NCBI GenBank assembly: GCA_902582735.1
Contig: CACHTB010000006.1
Coordinates: 1-44,329, forward strand
Direction of reading: 5' to 3'
From: an uncultured Pelagibacteraceae bacterium
GTDB lineage: Bacteria; Pseudomonadota; Alphaproteobacteria; Pelagibacterales; Pelagibacteraceae
Length of the DNA stretch: 44,329 bases
The position numbers and the translations under genes were made by a program. Shown here one piece after another: positions 17,308-26,773 of the stretch. Position 1 is the first letter of the stretch; each line of letters starts with the position of its first letter. Under the pieces are notes generated by a model, which made no database searches, had not been told where the DNA came from, and saw nothing but the letters and a program-made list of their open reading frames with translations.

Positions 17308-18186
17308 ATGTTGAAAGTATTAATTTTAGGATCATCTGGAACACTAGGAAAGAAATTATATAAAGAGCTAATTAAAATTAAAAGTATTAAATTATTTGAT
17401 AGCGGTCTAAGAAAAAGGAAAATTGATTTTACAAATGATACCAAGTTAAAAAATTTTATTGTATCTATTAATCCAGATCTCATTATAAACTGTATTGCTC
17501 ACACAAATGTAGATGAATGTGAGAAAAATAGAACATTATCAAAAAAAATTAATTTCGAGATTGTAAAGAGAATTTTTACATTAAAATCTAAAAAAAAACT
17601 TAGATTTAATTTTATTCATTTTTCCACTGATCAATTTTATTTTCAAAAAAAAAAAAAACCTAGCAACGAAAATTCTAAAATTTTTATGATAAATAATTAC
17701 TGCAAACATAAAAGAATGGCAGAAATAGAATGTATAAGAAATAAAAGTTTAATATTTCGAACAAATTTTTTTGGAAAATCTGAAAGTAAAAATGACAGTT
17801 TTTCAGATTGGATTTTCAAATCTTTTAAAAGTAAAAAAAAAATATATCTTTTTAAAGATATATATTTTAACCCTTTAAGAATAAAAACTATAACAAAAAT
17901 AATTTATAAAATTATACAAAATAAAAAATACAAGATTTCAGGTGTATATAATTTAGCTGCAAAAGGTGGATTAAATAAAAGTGAGTTTGCAGTTTTGTTT
18001 TCTAAAAAAGTTTGCATTTACAATAGAAATTATATAGATACAATTTCTAGTAAATTACTAAAAGTTAGAAGATCAAAAAATATGATCATGAGTGTAAAAA
18101 AATTTGAAAACACTTTTAAATTTAAACTTCCTTATCTTCTAAAAGAAATAAATAATGAGGCAAAAGACTACAAATTATTAAAATAA
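17308..18186 (+). CDS. RmlD-like sugar nucleotide reductase (extended SDR)
   Basis: 292 residues. LGSSGTLGK is the cofactor loop, NCIAHTNVDECE is the block typical of RmlD (dTDP-4-dehydrorhamnose reductase) relatives, FSTDQFYF precedes catalysis and YCKHK gives Tyr-xxx-Lys. Very lysine-rich; its coding sequence contains a 14-A run (17645-17658) encoding four lysines. The TAA overlaps the next ATG. It may reduce the 4-keto product of PseB or a later intermediate; there are no rmlA/B/C companions, so a rhamnose role is unlikely. Confidence 0.75.
   Translation: MLKVLILGSSGTLGKKLYKELIKIKSIKLFDSGLRKRKIDFTNDTKLKNFIVSINPDLIINCIAHTNVDECEKNRTLSKKINFEIVKRIFTLKSKKKLRFNFIHFSTDQFYFQKKKKPSNENSKIFMINNYCKHKRMAEIECIRNKSLIFRTNFFGKSESKNDSFSDWIFKSFKSKKKIYLFKDIYFNPLRIKTITKIIYKIIQNKKYKISGVYNLAAKGGLNKSEFAVLFSKKVCIYNRNYIDTISSKLLKVRRSKNMIMSVKKFENTFKFKLPYLLKEINNEAKDYKLLK
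17645..17658 (+). repeat. 14-base A homopolymer in coding sequence
   Basis: Fourteen consecutive A residues inside the RmlD-like gene. Such runs are prone to polymerase slippage, which would shift the frame of part of the transcripts or of the gene itself. Confidence 0.85.
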
Positions 18187-19250
18187 TGGAAATAAAGATT
18201 GGTAAAAAAAAAATATCAAAAAACTCTCCAACATATTTTATAGCAGATATTGCTGCAAATCATGATGGGAGTTTAGCAAGAGCAAAAAAATTGATTAGAC
18301 TATGCGCGAAAGCTGGAGCTAATGCAGCTAAATTTCAGCATTTTAAAGCTGAAACAATAGTCTTAGACCAGGGTTTCAAAAAAATTGGAAAAATAGATCA
18401 TCAAAGTATGTGGAAAAAAAGTGTTTTTGAAGTTTATAAAAAAGCAAGCATCAATCCTTTATGGACAAAAGAACTTGTTAAGGAGTGTAAAAAATTTAAT
18501 ATAGATTTTTTAACTGCACCATATGATTTAAGTTATGTTGATCAATTGGATAAATTTCTTCCTGCATACAAAATTGGTTCTGGAGATATCACTTGGAAAG
18601 AAATAATTAGAAAAATTGCAAAAAAAAGAAAGCCAGTCATACTGGCTTCAGGAGCTTCAACGTTAAAAGAAACAATAAATGCTGCCAAATTAATTTTAAA
18701 GTATAATAAAAAGCTAGTTTTAATGCAATGCAACACAAATTATACAAATAATAAAAACAATCTCAATTATATAAATTTGCTAGCATTAAATCAATTTAGT
18801 AAAATAATGGGAAAAAATATAATCCTTGGACTCAGTGATCACACAGAAGGACATACAACTGTACTGGGTTCAATTGCGCTTGGTGCAAGAGTAATTGAAA
18901 AACATTTTACTGATAATAATAACAGAAATGGACCTGATCATAAATTTTCAATGAATCCAACTACTTGGAAACAAATGATTCAAAGTTCAAGAGACTTAGA
19001 AAAATCCTTAGGTAACGGTATGAAAAAACTTGAATTTAATGAGAAAAAAAGTGTGATAATACAAAGACGTGGAGTGTGGGCTAAAATAAATTTGAAAAAA
19101 GGAAGCAAACTTAAACTAAGTAATTTAAATTTTCTTAGACCATGTCCAAAAAATAGTTTATCTCCATTTAAAATTGAGAAATATATTGGAAAAAAATTAA
19201 ATAAAAATCTCAAAAAAAATTCATTAATTACTTCAAGTTGTCTAAAATAG
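18186..19250 (+). CDS. NeuB/PseI/SpsE-family nonulosonate synthase
   Basis: 354 residues. IADIAANHDGSL, AGANAAKFQHFKAET, GSGDITW, ASGAST, LGLSDHT, EKHFT and GPDHKFSM follow the NeuB-family TIM barrel. The C-terminal part (about 285-350: RRGVWAKINLKKGSKL, LNFLRP) is the SAF/antifreeze-like domain, giving the complete NeuB architecture. The enzyme condenses phosphoenolpyruvate with a six-carbon amino sugar to make a nine-carbon sugar acid (Neu5Ac, legionaminic or pseudaminic). Which one cannot be read from sequence. Immediately follows the RmlD-like gene and overlaps the GT2 gene by 13 bases. Confidence 0.85.
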   Translation: MEIKIGKKKISKNSPTYFIADIAANHDGSLARAKKLIRLCAKAGANAAKFQHFKAETIVLDQGFKKIGKIDHQSMWKKSVFEVYKKASINPLWTKELVKECKKFNIDFLTAPYDLSYVDQLDKFLPAYKIGSGDITWKEIIRKIAKKRKPVILASGASTLKETINAAKLILKYNKKLVLMQCNTNYTNNKNNLNYINLLALNQFSKIMGKNIILGLSDHTEGHTTVLGSIALGARVIEKHFTDNNNRNGPDHKFSMNPTTWKQMIQSSRDLEKSLGNGMKKLEFNEKKSVIIQRRGVWAKINLKKGSKLKLSNLNFLRPCPKNSLSPFKIEKYIGKKLNKNLKKNSLITSSCLK

Positions 19251-19885
19251 TAATTTTAATACCGTCATATAATGAATATTTTTCGTTATCTAAAATTTTA
19301 AAAAAGATTTACTCTAAATTTTCAATAATAATCATGAATGATTGTTCAGATGATAAAACCTCAAACTTACAAAAAAAATTTAAAAGTATAAAAATGATTA
19401 CCAACAAAAAAAGACTTGGGTATGAAAAAAATATATTAAAAGGATTTAAAATTATTTTAAAAAAAAAAACAGATTTTATTGTTACATTTGATGCAGATGG
19501 AGAGCATCATGTAAATAATTTATTCAAAATAAAAAAATACTTAGAAAATAACAAAGATGTTGATCTTTTAGTGGGCAAAAGATCCTCTTTTAATCGCTTA
19601 TCAGAAAAAATAGTCTCAAATTTATTTGAAATGAAACTTGGGATAAAAGATCCTTTAAGTGGCCTTAAAGCCTATAATTCTATATCACTCAAGAAATCAA
19701 TTCCTTTTATCAAATGTGATTATTTTTTAACAGACATTATAACATCGTTTTACAAAATGAAAAAAAATATAAGAAATATAAATATTAGATCTATAAAAGT
19801 TCATAACAGAAAATCAAAAGTAGGATTATCTTTATATGCAAATTTTAAAATTCTCAGATCAATAAAATTACTATTTGATAAGTAA
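19238..19885 (+). CDS. Family 2 glycosyltransferase, polyprenyl-phosphate type
   Basis: 215 residues from a TTG start that overlaps the NeuB-family gene. VILIPSYNEY, MNDCSDD, TFDADGEH (DXD-type metal site) and DPLSGLKAYN resemble DPM1/GtrB-like enzymes, which load a sugar on polyprenyl phosphate, but there is no C-terminal membrane pair. It might also transfer directly to the repeat unit. The product depends on a donor that is not deducible. Confidence 0.7.
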   Translation: MSKIVILIPSYNEYFSLSKILKKIYSKFSIIIMNDCSDDKTSNLQKKFKSIKMITNKKRLGYEKNILKGFKIILKKKTDFIVTFDADGEHHVNNLFKIKKYLENNKDVDLLVGKRSSFNRLSEKIVSNLFEMKLGIKDPLSGLKAYNSISLKKSIPFIKCDYFLTDIITSFYKMKKNIRNINIRSIKVHNRKSKVGLSLYANFKILRSIKLLFDK

Positions 19886-20001
19886 TATAGAATTAAAAAA
19901 ACAAAGTTAACCGTATTCTGTGCGAAAAAATTTCACAAGTAGTTATTTTTTATTTCCATTTAATAAAAAACATCATAATTATTAAGCACACAAATTTTTA
20001 A

Positions 20002-20871
20002 ATGAGCAAATTATCCATCGGAACAGTTCAATTTGGTCTAAGTTATGGCATAGCCAACCAGGCTGGAAAAATTGATAAAGATGAGGTAAAAAAAATTTTA
20101 CAATTAGCTAAAAATTCAAATATACTATCTATTGATACTGCAATTTCATATGGTGATAGTGAAAAGATTATTGGCGAACTAGGAATAAATGATTTTCAAA
20201 TTGTATCAAAATTACCTGATTTGCCTCATGGTTGTGATGACATATATACTTGGGTTGAGAAAAATGTTAAATCCTCAATTAATCGTTTACGCATTTCTTC
20301 TTTGTATGGACTATTAATTCATAATTCTGAAAATATTTTGGGTAGTTATGGTTTAAAGTTAATTGATGCTCTTAAAATGATAAAGTTAAGGGGTTTAGTT
20401 AAAAAAATAGGTATATCAATATATGATCCAAATGAATGTGAAAAAGTGATGAAAATTTTTGAACTCGATATTATCCAAGCTCCTCTCAATATTATCGATC
20501 GTCGTTTTGTTGCAAGCGGTTGGCTATCAAGACTTCATTCAGAGGGAGTTGAAATTCATACTAGATCAGTATTTCTCCAGGGACTATTATTAATGCCCCG
20601 TTTTAGAATTCCTAAGATGTTTGATAAATGGAACGAGATTTGGGATCAATGGTTTTTGAATCTAAAAAAAAATAATATTAGTGCTCTTGAAGCATGTCTA
20701 TCATATCCGCTGTCTTTACCTCAAATTGACAAACTTGTTATTGGTGTAGATAATGTCTCTCAATTGAAAGATATTATTTTAAAAACAAAGTCTAAAAAAT
20801 CAAAAATTGATTGGTCCTTTATGATTTCAACCGATCAAATGTTAATAAACCCAACAAATTGGAAAAAATGA
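20002..20871 (+). CDS. Aldo/keto reductase
   Basis: 289 residues. IGTVQFGLSYG at the start, DTAISYGDSE (Asp and Tyr of the catalytic tetrad), IVSKLP (Lys) and LIHN (His) define an AKR. KKIGISIY and IDKLVIGV are later barrel and NADP-binding strands. AKRs paired with SpsF-like and NeuB-like genes occur in glycan clusters and probably reduce a sugar precursor. Its TGA overlaps the start of the fusion gene by 4 bases (ATGA), so the two are translationally coupled. There is a 116-base gap from the preceding GT2 gene with no clear promoter. Confidence 0.8.
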   Translation: MSKLSIGTVQFGLSYGIANQAGKIDKDEVKKILQLAKNSNILSIDTAISYGDSEKIIGELGINDFQIVSKLPDLPHGCDDIYTWVEKNVKSSINRLRISSLYGLLIHNSENILGSYGLKLIDALKMIKLRGLVKKIGISIYDPNECEKVMKIFELDIIQAPLNIIDRRFVASGWLSRLHSEGVEIHTRSVFLQGLLLMPRFRIPKMFDKWNEIWDQWFLNLKKNNISALEACLSYPLSLPQIDKLVIGVDNVSQLKDIILKTKSKKSKIDWSFMISTDQMLINPTNWKK

Positions 20872-22895
20872 GAGTAATAGCTATTGTTCAGGCGCGTATG
20901 GGCTCAACAAGATTTCCTAATAAAGTTATGAGGAAAATTTTAAATTTACCAATGATTGAGATCTTATTAAGACGTTTACATAATTCAAAATTAATTGACC
21001 AAATTATTTTAGCTACTTCAATAGATGAAAGAAATAAAGTATTAGTTGAACATGTTAAGAGCATTGGATTTGATTGTGTGCAAGGGAGTGACCATGATGT
21101 ACTTGAACGCTATGTTGAGACAGCAGAAAAGTATAATGCAGATATAGTTGTAAGGATTACAGGAGATTGTCCAATTGTTGATCCAGGGGTAGTCGATATA
21201 CTTATTAAAAAATTTAAATTATCTAAAGTTGATTACTATTCTAATACAATAATACCAACTTTTCCTGACGGACTTGATGTGGAAATAATAAAATTTTCTG
21301 CACTAAAAAAAGCCTCTAATGAGACAAATAATACTTCTCATCGAGAACATGTTACTCCTTATATTAAAAAAAATAATAAATTTTCAAAATTAAATTATTC
21401 TAATGATAAAGATTATTCACATTTACGATGGACTGTTGATGATCCAGAGGATTTTGATGTAATTTCAAACATATTTGATCATTTTAAACCAAATATACAT
21501 TTTGATTGGAAAGAAGTGCTTAAGTTATATAAAAAAAAACCTCAATTATTTGCTGGAAATTTACAAACATTAAGAGATGAAGGTGCATTAATGAACTCGG
21601 GCCAAAAACTCTGGAAGAGAGCAAAAAAAATTATTCCAGGTGGTAATATGCTATTATCAAAACGTCCTGAAATGTTTTTACCTAATAAATGGCCTACTTA
21701 CTTTAGTAAATCAAAAGGATGTAAAGTTTGGGATTTAGATGGCCACGAATATATTGATATGTCATACATGGGTGTAGGTACAAATATACTTGGTTATGGT
21801 CACCCTGAGGTTGATGATTCAGTCATGCAAACAATTCATTCCGGTAACATGAGCACTTTGAATTGTCCTGAAGAAGTTTATTTGTCAGAAAAATTAACTG
21901 AAATACACAAATGGGCAGATATGGTGAGATTTGCGAGGAGTGGTGGGGAAGCAAATGCAATTGCAATTCGAATAGCAAGAGCTGCATCTGGTCGTGATAA
22001 AGTTGCTGTATGTGGATATCACGGATGGCACGATTGGTATTTGTCTGCAAATTTAAGCAACAATAAAAGTCTGGATGGACATTTATTACCTGGGCTTGAA
22101 CCAAATGGAGTACCCCGAAATTTACAAGGAACTGTATTTCCATTTACCTATAATCGTTTTGATGAATTGGAAGATTTGGTTAAAAGTCATGATATTGGCG
22201 TCATAAAAATGGAAGTTGAGAGAAACAAAATTCCTGATGATAATTTTCTTCAAAACGTTAGAAAATTAGCAAATCAAAAAGAAATTATATTAATTTTTGA
22301 TGAATGTACTACGGGATTTAGAGAGACATTTGGTGGACTTCATAAAAAATATAAGGTTGAACCAGACCTTGCAATGTTTGGTAAAGCGATGGGAAATGGT
22401 TATGCAATAACAGCTATTATTGGTCGGCGTGAAATTATGGAGGCGGCACAATCATCATTTATAAGTAGTACATTTTGGACTGAAAGGATTGGTCCAACAG
22501 CTGGATTAAAAACACTTGATATAATGGAACGAGAAAAAACATGGGAAAAAATTACAAAAATAGGTTTAAATATAAAAGATCGTTGGAAAAAACTTGCTGA
22601 CCAAAATAATTTGAAAATTACACAGTCCGGCATTCCAGCTTTAGCTAGTTTTTCCATAAAAAGCAAAAATGCTCTTGCGTATAAAACTTTAATTACTCAA
22701 GAGATGTTGTCAAAAGGCTACTTAGCCGGAAATTCAATTTATGTTTGTGCGGAGCATAACAATGAAGTTATAGATCGATATTTTGAAATTCTTAATGGTA
22801 TATTCAATTTGATTGGTGAGTGTGAAAAAGGTTATGATGTCAAGAAATTACTTAAAGGAGAAATTTGTCATAGTGGATTTAAACGTCTTAATTAA
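20868..22895 (+). CDS. SpsF-like cytidylyltransferase fused to class III aminotransferase
   Basis: The ATG at 20868 overlaps the AKR stop and begins MRVIAIVQARMGSTRFP, the diagnostic SpsF/CMP-sugar synthetase start; a GTG at 20811 lies inside the AKR gene. Residues 1-~245 are the SpsF-type nucleotidyltransferase (ITGDCP at 98-103). Residues ~245-675 are a glutamate-1-semialdehyde-aminotransferase-like, PLP-dependent enzyme: RSGGEAN, GYHGWHDW (383-390), FDECTTGFR, and Lys506 in FGKAMGNGY, the expected Schiff-base lysine. The fused enzyme could aminate a keto sugar acid and activate the product with CMP. Last gene of the plus-strand unit beginning at 14473. Confidence 0.85.
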   Translation: MRVIAIVQARMGSTRFPNKVMRKILNLPMIEILLRRLHNSKLIDQIILATSIDERNKVLVEHVKSIGFDCVQGSDHDVLERYVETAEKYNADIVVRITGDCPIVDPGVVDILIKKFKLSKVDYYSNTIIPTFPDGLDVEIIKFSALKKASNETNNTSHREHVTPYIKKNNKFSKLNYSNDKDYSHLRWTVDDPEDFDVISNIFDHFKPNIHFDWKEVLKLYKKKPQLFAGNLQTLRDEGALMNSGQKLWKRAKKIIPGGNMLLSKRPEMFLPNKWPTYFSKSKGCKVWDLDGHEYIDMSYMGVGTNILGYGHPEVDDSVMQTIHSGNMSTLNCPEEVYLSEKLTEIHKWADMVRFARSGGEANAIAIRIARAASGRDKVAVCGYHGWHDWYLSANLSNNKSLDGHLLPGLEPNGVPRNLQGTVFPFTYNRFDELEDLVKSHDIGVIKMEVERNKIPDDNFLQNVRKLANQKEIILIFDECTTGFRETFGGLHKKYKVEPDLAMFGKAMGNGYAITAIIGRREIMEAAQSSFISSTFWTERIGPTAGLKTLDIMEREKTWEKITKIGLNIKDRWKKLADQNNLKITQSGIPALASFSIKSKNALAYKTLITQEMLSKGYLAGNSIYVCAEHNNEVIDRYFEILNGIFNLIGECEKGYDVKKLLKGEICHSGFKRLN

Positions 22896-22933
22896 TAAAT
22901 AAAAACACAATATAAAATCAAGCAGTAAAATGA

Positions 22934-22954
22934 ATATGATCTCTTCAATCATAT
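22934..22954. terminator. Short hairpin between convergent units, weak terminator candidate
   Basis: ATATGAT, a 7-base loop, then ATCATAT, in the 198-base gap between the convergent fusion gene and the methyltransferase gene. The arms are perfect but AT-rich and no T run follows on the plus strand; the minus strand has only a TCATTTT. Nothing else is recognisable in this gap. Confidence 0.25.
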
Positions 22955-23093
22955 AAAATTGAATAATAAAAGAAAAGAATAAATTATACCAATAATAAAC
23001 ATACGATTTATAAATCTAAGATAATAGCTAACAATTTTTTTAAAAAAGAACGTCAAATTTAATAAAAATTTAAATAATATTTACTTAATAGAA

Positions 23094-23960
23094 TTAAAAA
23101 ATTTTTTTACAATCAATAATAAAAGTAGATGCTAAGAAAAAACCTCTCCAATCAAGAGGGTTTTCTATCTTCCAAGAAATTTTTCTATAATAATTTTTAT
23201 CAAATGTTTCAAATAAAGGTGGAAACGCATGAAAGTGGTAAAAATATATACCTTCTACAGATAATCCTAATTTGGTCATTTCATCAGTAATAGTTAAAGG
23301 ATTGTGGGGTATGTGATTATAAACACCTTCTTCATCAATATTTTTTTCTAATTTAATTTTTTTTCTATCTGTAAAATTTTTTGTTAAATTTTTGTATTTA
23401 TTTTTCCATTCTTTTTTTAACTTTTTAACCTCATAAATTTCATCCAAGAATTTTTTAGTGTAATTATTTAAGGTGATTATATCAAATAATCTATTTCTTA
23501 ATGAGAATATTAATCTACCATTTTTTTTTAATTTTTTTTTCTGATTTAAAAGTGTTTTATTAACATTTTTAGCATAATAAAAAGCGCCCATACCAAGTAT
23601 ACAATCTACAGAATTATTTTTAACTTTTTTGGGATTTTCAAAATTATCATAAAACACCAAATCAGGAGATAATCCATTGCTCTTAAGATTTTCTTTTGCT
23701 TCTGAAACCATATTTTTTGCTTTGTCATAACCAATAATATTAAATCCTTTCTTTTTAATATCAATAAGAGGCATTCCAGTACCACACCCAGCATCTATAA
23801 TTTTTTTGGGTTTATGTTTTTTTAGTAATTTTACAAAAATCTGCTCTCTTTTCACATTTGCAGGATACCTTAAATCTAATCTTAATTTTTTATACATATC
23901 AGAATATTCTTTAACCGATGAAACTTTGTTAAAAAACTGAAAAGCATTTGTTTTTTTCAT
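23094..23960 (-). CDS. Class I SAM-dependent methyltransferase
   Basis: 288 residues. IDAGCGTGMPLIDI (about 56-69) is motif I, IIGYDKA ends the second strand, and DCILGMGAFYYAKN is the motif III region. The rest is lysine-rich and specific to this protein. It starts 2 bases after the DUF4910-type gene in the same direction and is the last gene of the minus-strand unit. The target is unknown; related methyltransferases modify sugars or amino groups of glycan precursors. Confidence 0.8.
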   Translation of the reverse strand: MKKTNAFQFFNKVSSVKEYSDMYKKLRLDLRYPANVKREQIFVKLLKKHKPKKIIDAGCGTGMPLIDIKKKGFNIIGYDKAKNMVSEAKENLKSNGLSPDLVFYDNFENPKKVKNNSVDCILGMGAFYYAKNVNKTLLNQKKKLKKNGRLIFSLRNRLFDIITLNNYTKKFLDEIYEVKKLKKEWKNKYKNLTKNFTDRKKIKLEKNIDEEGVYNHIPHNPLTITDEMTKLGLSVEGIYFYHFHAFPPLFETFDKNYYRKISWKIENPLDWRGFFLASTFIIDCKKIF

Positions 23961-23962
23961 AA

Positions 23963-25252
23963 TTAAATTACTAAATTGTTTTTTAATAGAATACTATTAA
24001 TTTTTTTAACAGAATTTAATTCTAATTTAATTAAGTTAGAGATTCTCTCTAAAGAATTTGTTCCATCTGAATATTGAAGAAAATCCATATAACTTCTGGT
24101 TAATTTATTTTCATTTTTTGTAGATAAAGTTGGATAGAGACCTCTTTTACCCATTTGTGGTTCACATATTATTTTACATTTTGGATAAATTCTTTCTAGC
24201 AATATTTTTATTGCCTCTCTGACAACATTAAATCCCCCAATACAACCTTTTAAAGTGACGAGATTAAAGTTATCTAATGATGTATGATATTCAGGGTATT
24301 CACTGTATTTTGTTCTAAAAACTGAAGAAATTTTTAAATCAACACCAGGAGAGTTATATTGTCTTTCATCTGAACCTCTTTTTAAAAAAGAATAGATTTT
24401 ATAATTTTTTATTCTTAATAATTTATATGCTTTAATAATTGCTTCGTCAGATGGTGAGTTTTGATATTTAGAAAACATACATGAATGTTGTCTTTCGTCC
24501 CCAATACAAGAAAGGTTATACCCTCCAATAACATTCTCTTTTAAATATTTAATATTTTTACTCAAATAAGAAATTGAACCAATTGTTTCAGGAATAAAAA
24601 TAAATCTTAGTGTTTTGTTTAAATTTTTTTTCTTAAAATAATTAATTAATCCCATAGATACGATAGGTCCAGATAACTCATTATTCGCCATTGATGGGTG
24701 ACAGATGTATGTAGAAATCAAAATTTCTTTCTTTGATTTACCTTTTAAAATTAATTCGCCATAATTTAAGTTGCCTTTTTTATTTAAGCTTGAATTTATA
24801 TATATTTTAAATTTATCGCTTGAAGAATATCGCTTATCTAAAATTTTATACTCGTTATATGAAATACAAAAACCCCATCTTCTTTTATAATAAGAAGTTA
24901 TATATGGTATAGCCTTAGGTTGATTTTTCAAGAAAAATAAATTTTTGAATAATTCTTTCTTTGTAATATTTTTTTTAATGGGGATTGAGTAACCAACCAA
25001 ATGTAAGTTGTTTTTTTTAAAATCAATAATTTTATTATTATATTTGTCAATTATGTATGCATCCTTTACATTCCATTCTTCCGGAATATTCCAATCAAAA
25101 ACTTTTGTTCCTGATTTAAATTTTTTAATTTTAAGTTTAGGAAATTCTTTTTTTATAATATTTAAGGTTTTCTTTACGCCGTCACCTGTCAAACTTCTTG
25201 TAATAGGAAAAAGTTTTGTTTTAGCAATGTTATAATATTTCTTTACAGTCAT
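23963..25252 (-). CDS. DUF4910/DUF2172-type aminopeptidase-like protein
   Basis: 429 residues, the expected size for the family. LFPITRSLTGDGVKKTL at 14-30, SGTKVFDWNIPEEW (47-60) and NLHLVGYS are family hallmarks as I remember them. The peptidase-like core has YICHPSMANNELSG (His185, Glu192), PET (Glu222) and YHTSLDN, placed as the zinc ligands of M28-like aminopeptidases. In glycan clusters this family has no proven activity; hydrolysis of an amide on an amino sugar is one idea. The neighbouring formyltransferase is broken and the aminotransferase beyond it is only a remnant, so this gene may be losing its pathway. Confidence 0.75.
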   Translation of the reverse strand: MTVKKYYNIAKTKLFPITRSLTGDGVKKTLNIIKKEFPKLKIKKFKSGTKVFDWNIPEEWNVKDAYIIDKYNNKIIDFKKNNLHLVGYSIPIKKNITKKELFKNLFFLKNQPKAIPYITSYYKRRWGFCISYNEYKILDKRYSSSDKFKIYINSSLNKKGNLNYGELILKGKSKKEILISTYICHPSMANNELSGPIVSMGLINYFKKKNLNKTLRFIFIPETIGSISYLSKNIKYLKENVIGGYNLSCIGDERQHSCMFSKYQNSPSDEAIIKAYKLLRIKNYKIYSFLKRGSDERQYNSPGVDLKISSVFRTKYSEYPEYHTSLDNFNLVTLKGCIGGFNVVREAIKILLERIYPKCKIICEPQMGKRGLYPTLSTKNENKLTRSYMDFLQYSDGTNSLERISNLIKLELNSVKKINSILLKNNLVI

Positions 25253-25420
25253 CTAAAATATTTAACATATAAAACTAAATAAAAACAATTAAACAGTAAC
25301 TCTTTTTAAATCAAATTTTCTAAATATATTCTAAATTTTACCATAAAAAAAGAATAACTGTTATTATCGATAAAATCTTTATTAAGAAAAAATTTAAAAC
25401 ATATGTAATTGATTTAATAT

Positions 25421-26143
25421 TCAATTAATCAAGTTCTTCTCATTAAAAGAATATGATTGTATCTCTATTTCTCTCTTTATTTTTGATAAATATTTATTTT
25501 TTATTACTCCATAATATTTTGCTTCACTTTCATTTTGTGGATAAGATTTAATATCTGCAATTTTTTTAAATATTTTTTTTGCCAATTTAAAAGTTTCTAA
25601 AAAAATTCTAATTCTAATATCTTTATATTCTTTAATATTTTCTTTCTTAAATTTTAAGTATTTTATTTCTATAATTTTTCCACTATCGTAAGTTTCATTC
25701 ATATAATGAGCAGTAATTCCTAAAACGTCCTTATTAAACAGTGTCCATTCTGTGCAAGTGCAACCTCTGTAATACGGTAAAACACCAGGATGTATATTTA
25801 TTATTCCTTTTACTTTTTTTTAAAGTTGCTTTATTTATTTTATTTGGTGTTCCTGAATTGTATAAATATTTTATATCATTGGATTTAACAATTTTATAAA
25901 ATTTTTTTGAGTTATGTGAATTTACTAAAAATATTGGGTAATTTAAACTTATATTAAATAAATCTAAATTTTGTTTTAAAAAATAATTCCCAGTTCTTTC
26001 TAAAAATATTTTTTTAGATTTGGAATTATCATTTTTTGTTTTGATATTATTAGGTAAAAGTTAATGTTTTTTAAATTTTTAATTTCTTTTAACAAGAAAG
26101 GTAATAATTCATCATTTAAATTTGTTAATATACCAATATTCAT
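25421..26143 (-). pseudogene. Frameshifted sugar N-formyltransferase
   Basis: Reading the minus strand from ATG 26143, MNIGILTNLNDELLPFLLKE opens the gene; the frame shifts near 26054 (restored by one extra T in a four-T run), continues through LVNSHNSKKFYKIVKS and YNSGTPNKINKATLKK, and shifts again at an eight-A run (about 25811-25818 on the minus strand, one A too many). It then runs to a stop at 25421 through NIHPGVLPYYRG, HYMNETYDSG and the C-terminal part. The Asn-x-His and later Asp of formyltransferases are intact. With both shifts repaired it would be 240 residues, a full formyltransferase domain. The decayed surroundings favour a true pseudogene, but sequencing error at the homopolymer, or slippage correcting it, remains possible. 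Confidence 0.8.
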
Positions 26144-26773
26144 AATAATATTTATTTGTTTTTTATTAAGGATTTAGTGGTTTTATTTTATTATTTTTCA
26201 AAATACTCTAAAAAAATTATTTCATAGTTAGTTATATAATATTATTAAATAAAAAAAATATATTGAATTTAATAATTATATATATATTTCTTTGAAGTTC
26301 CAAATTACAAATATTTAAAATCCAACAACTTCTCTTTATTTCCATTTAAATACCCAGTAATTGTTTTTCAGTATCCTTCGTTTTAACTATAAAATTATTA
26401 ACTGTTTCCTAAATTAAATTTTAGATACTTAAAATAGTGTAATCTCATTCTTAACAAGCTTCTTGACCTAGACATTTTTTTTATAAATTCAATTAAATTA
26501 AAAACCAAACTCTTTTGTGACCTTCTCCAACTTATGGGAAACTTCTATTAGCTTTATCTAGTCAAGCAGTGATTCTTCTTTAGCATTCTACGTTTTTCAT
26601 AAAATCTCTTTTCTCACCTAAAACATACTATATAGCAGACATGGAGTTTCCTTTAGCCATTTCGAATTAAAAAGTTTTCCTTAATTATAAAATTGTGAAT
26701 TATTTATTCTCTCAGTAGGCTAAATTTTGTAAATTACATTAAGTTGATTTAAAAAAATATTTATTTTATAGAT
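26144..26773. other. 630-base stretch without an intact gene, probable gene graveyard
   Basis: No intact frame. Unlike most gaps here it is not uniformly AT-rich: 26521-26580 has 22 of 60 G or C. On the minus strand, about 26341-26640, short stop-free pieces in alternating frames read like eroded protein, for example IKLIEVSHKLEKVTKEFGF and then FIKKMSRSRSLLRMRLHYF, broken by stops and frame changes. I could not assign a family. It lies between a broken formyltransferase and a broken aminotransferase. Confidence 0.4.

Noticed and set aside
20811..20867. GTG start upstream of the SpsF-like fusion
   Set aside because: It lies within the AKR gene; the family start MRVIAIVQARMGS is at ATG 20868, overlapping the AKR stop.
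21823..22143. 106-residue minus-strand frame inside the aminotransferase half of the fusion
   Set aside because: Antisense to conserved PLP-enzyme motifs; His/Leu/Gln-rich composition is typical of a shadow frame.
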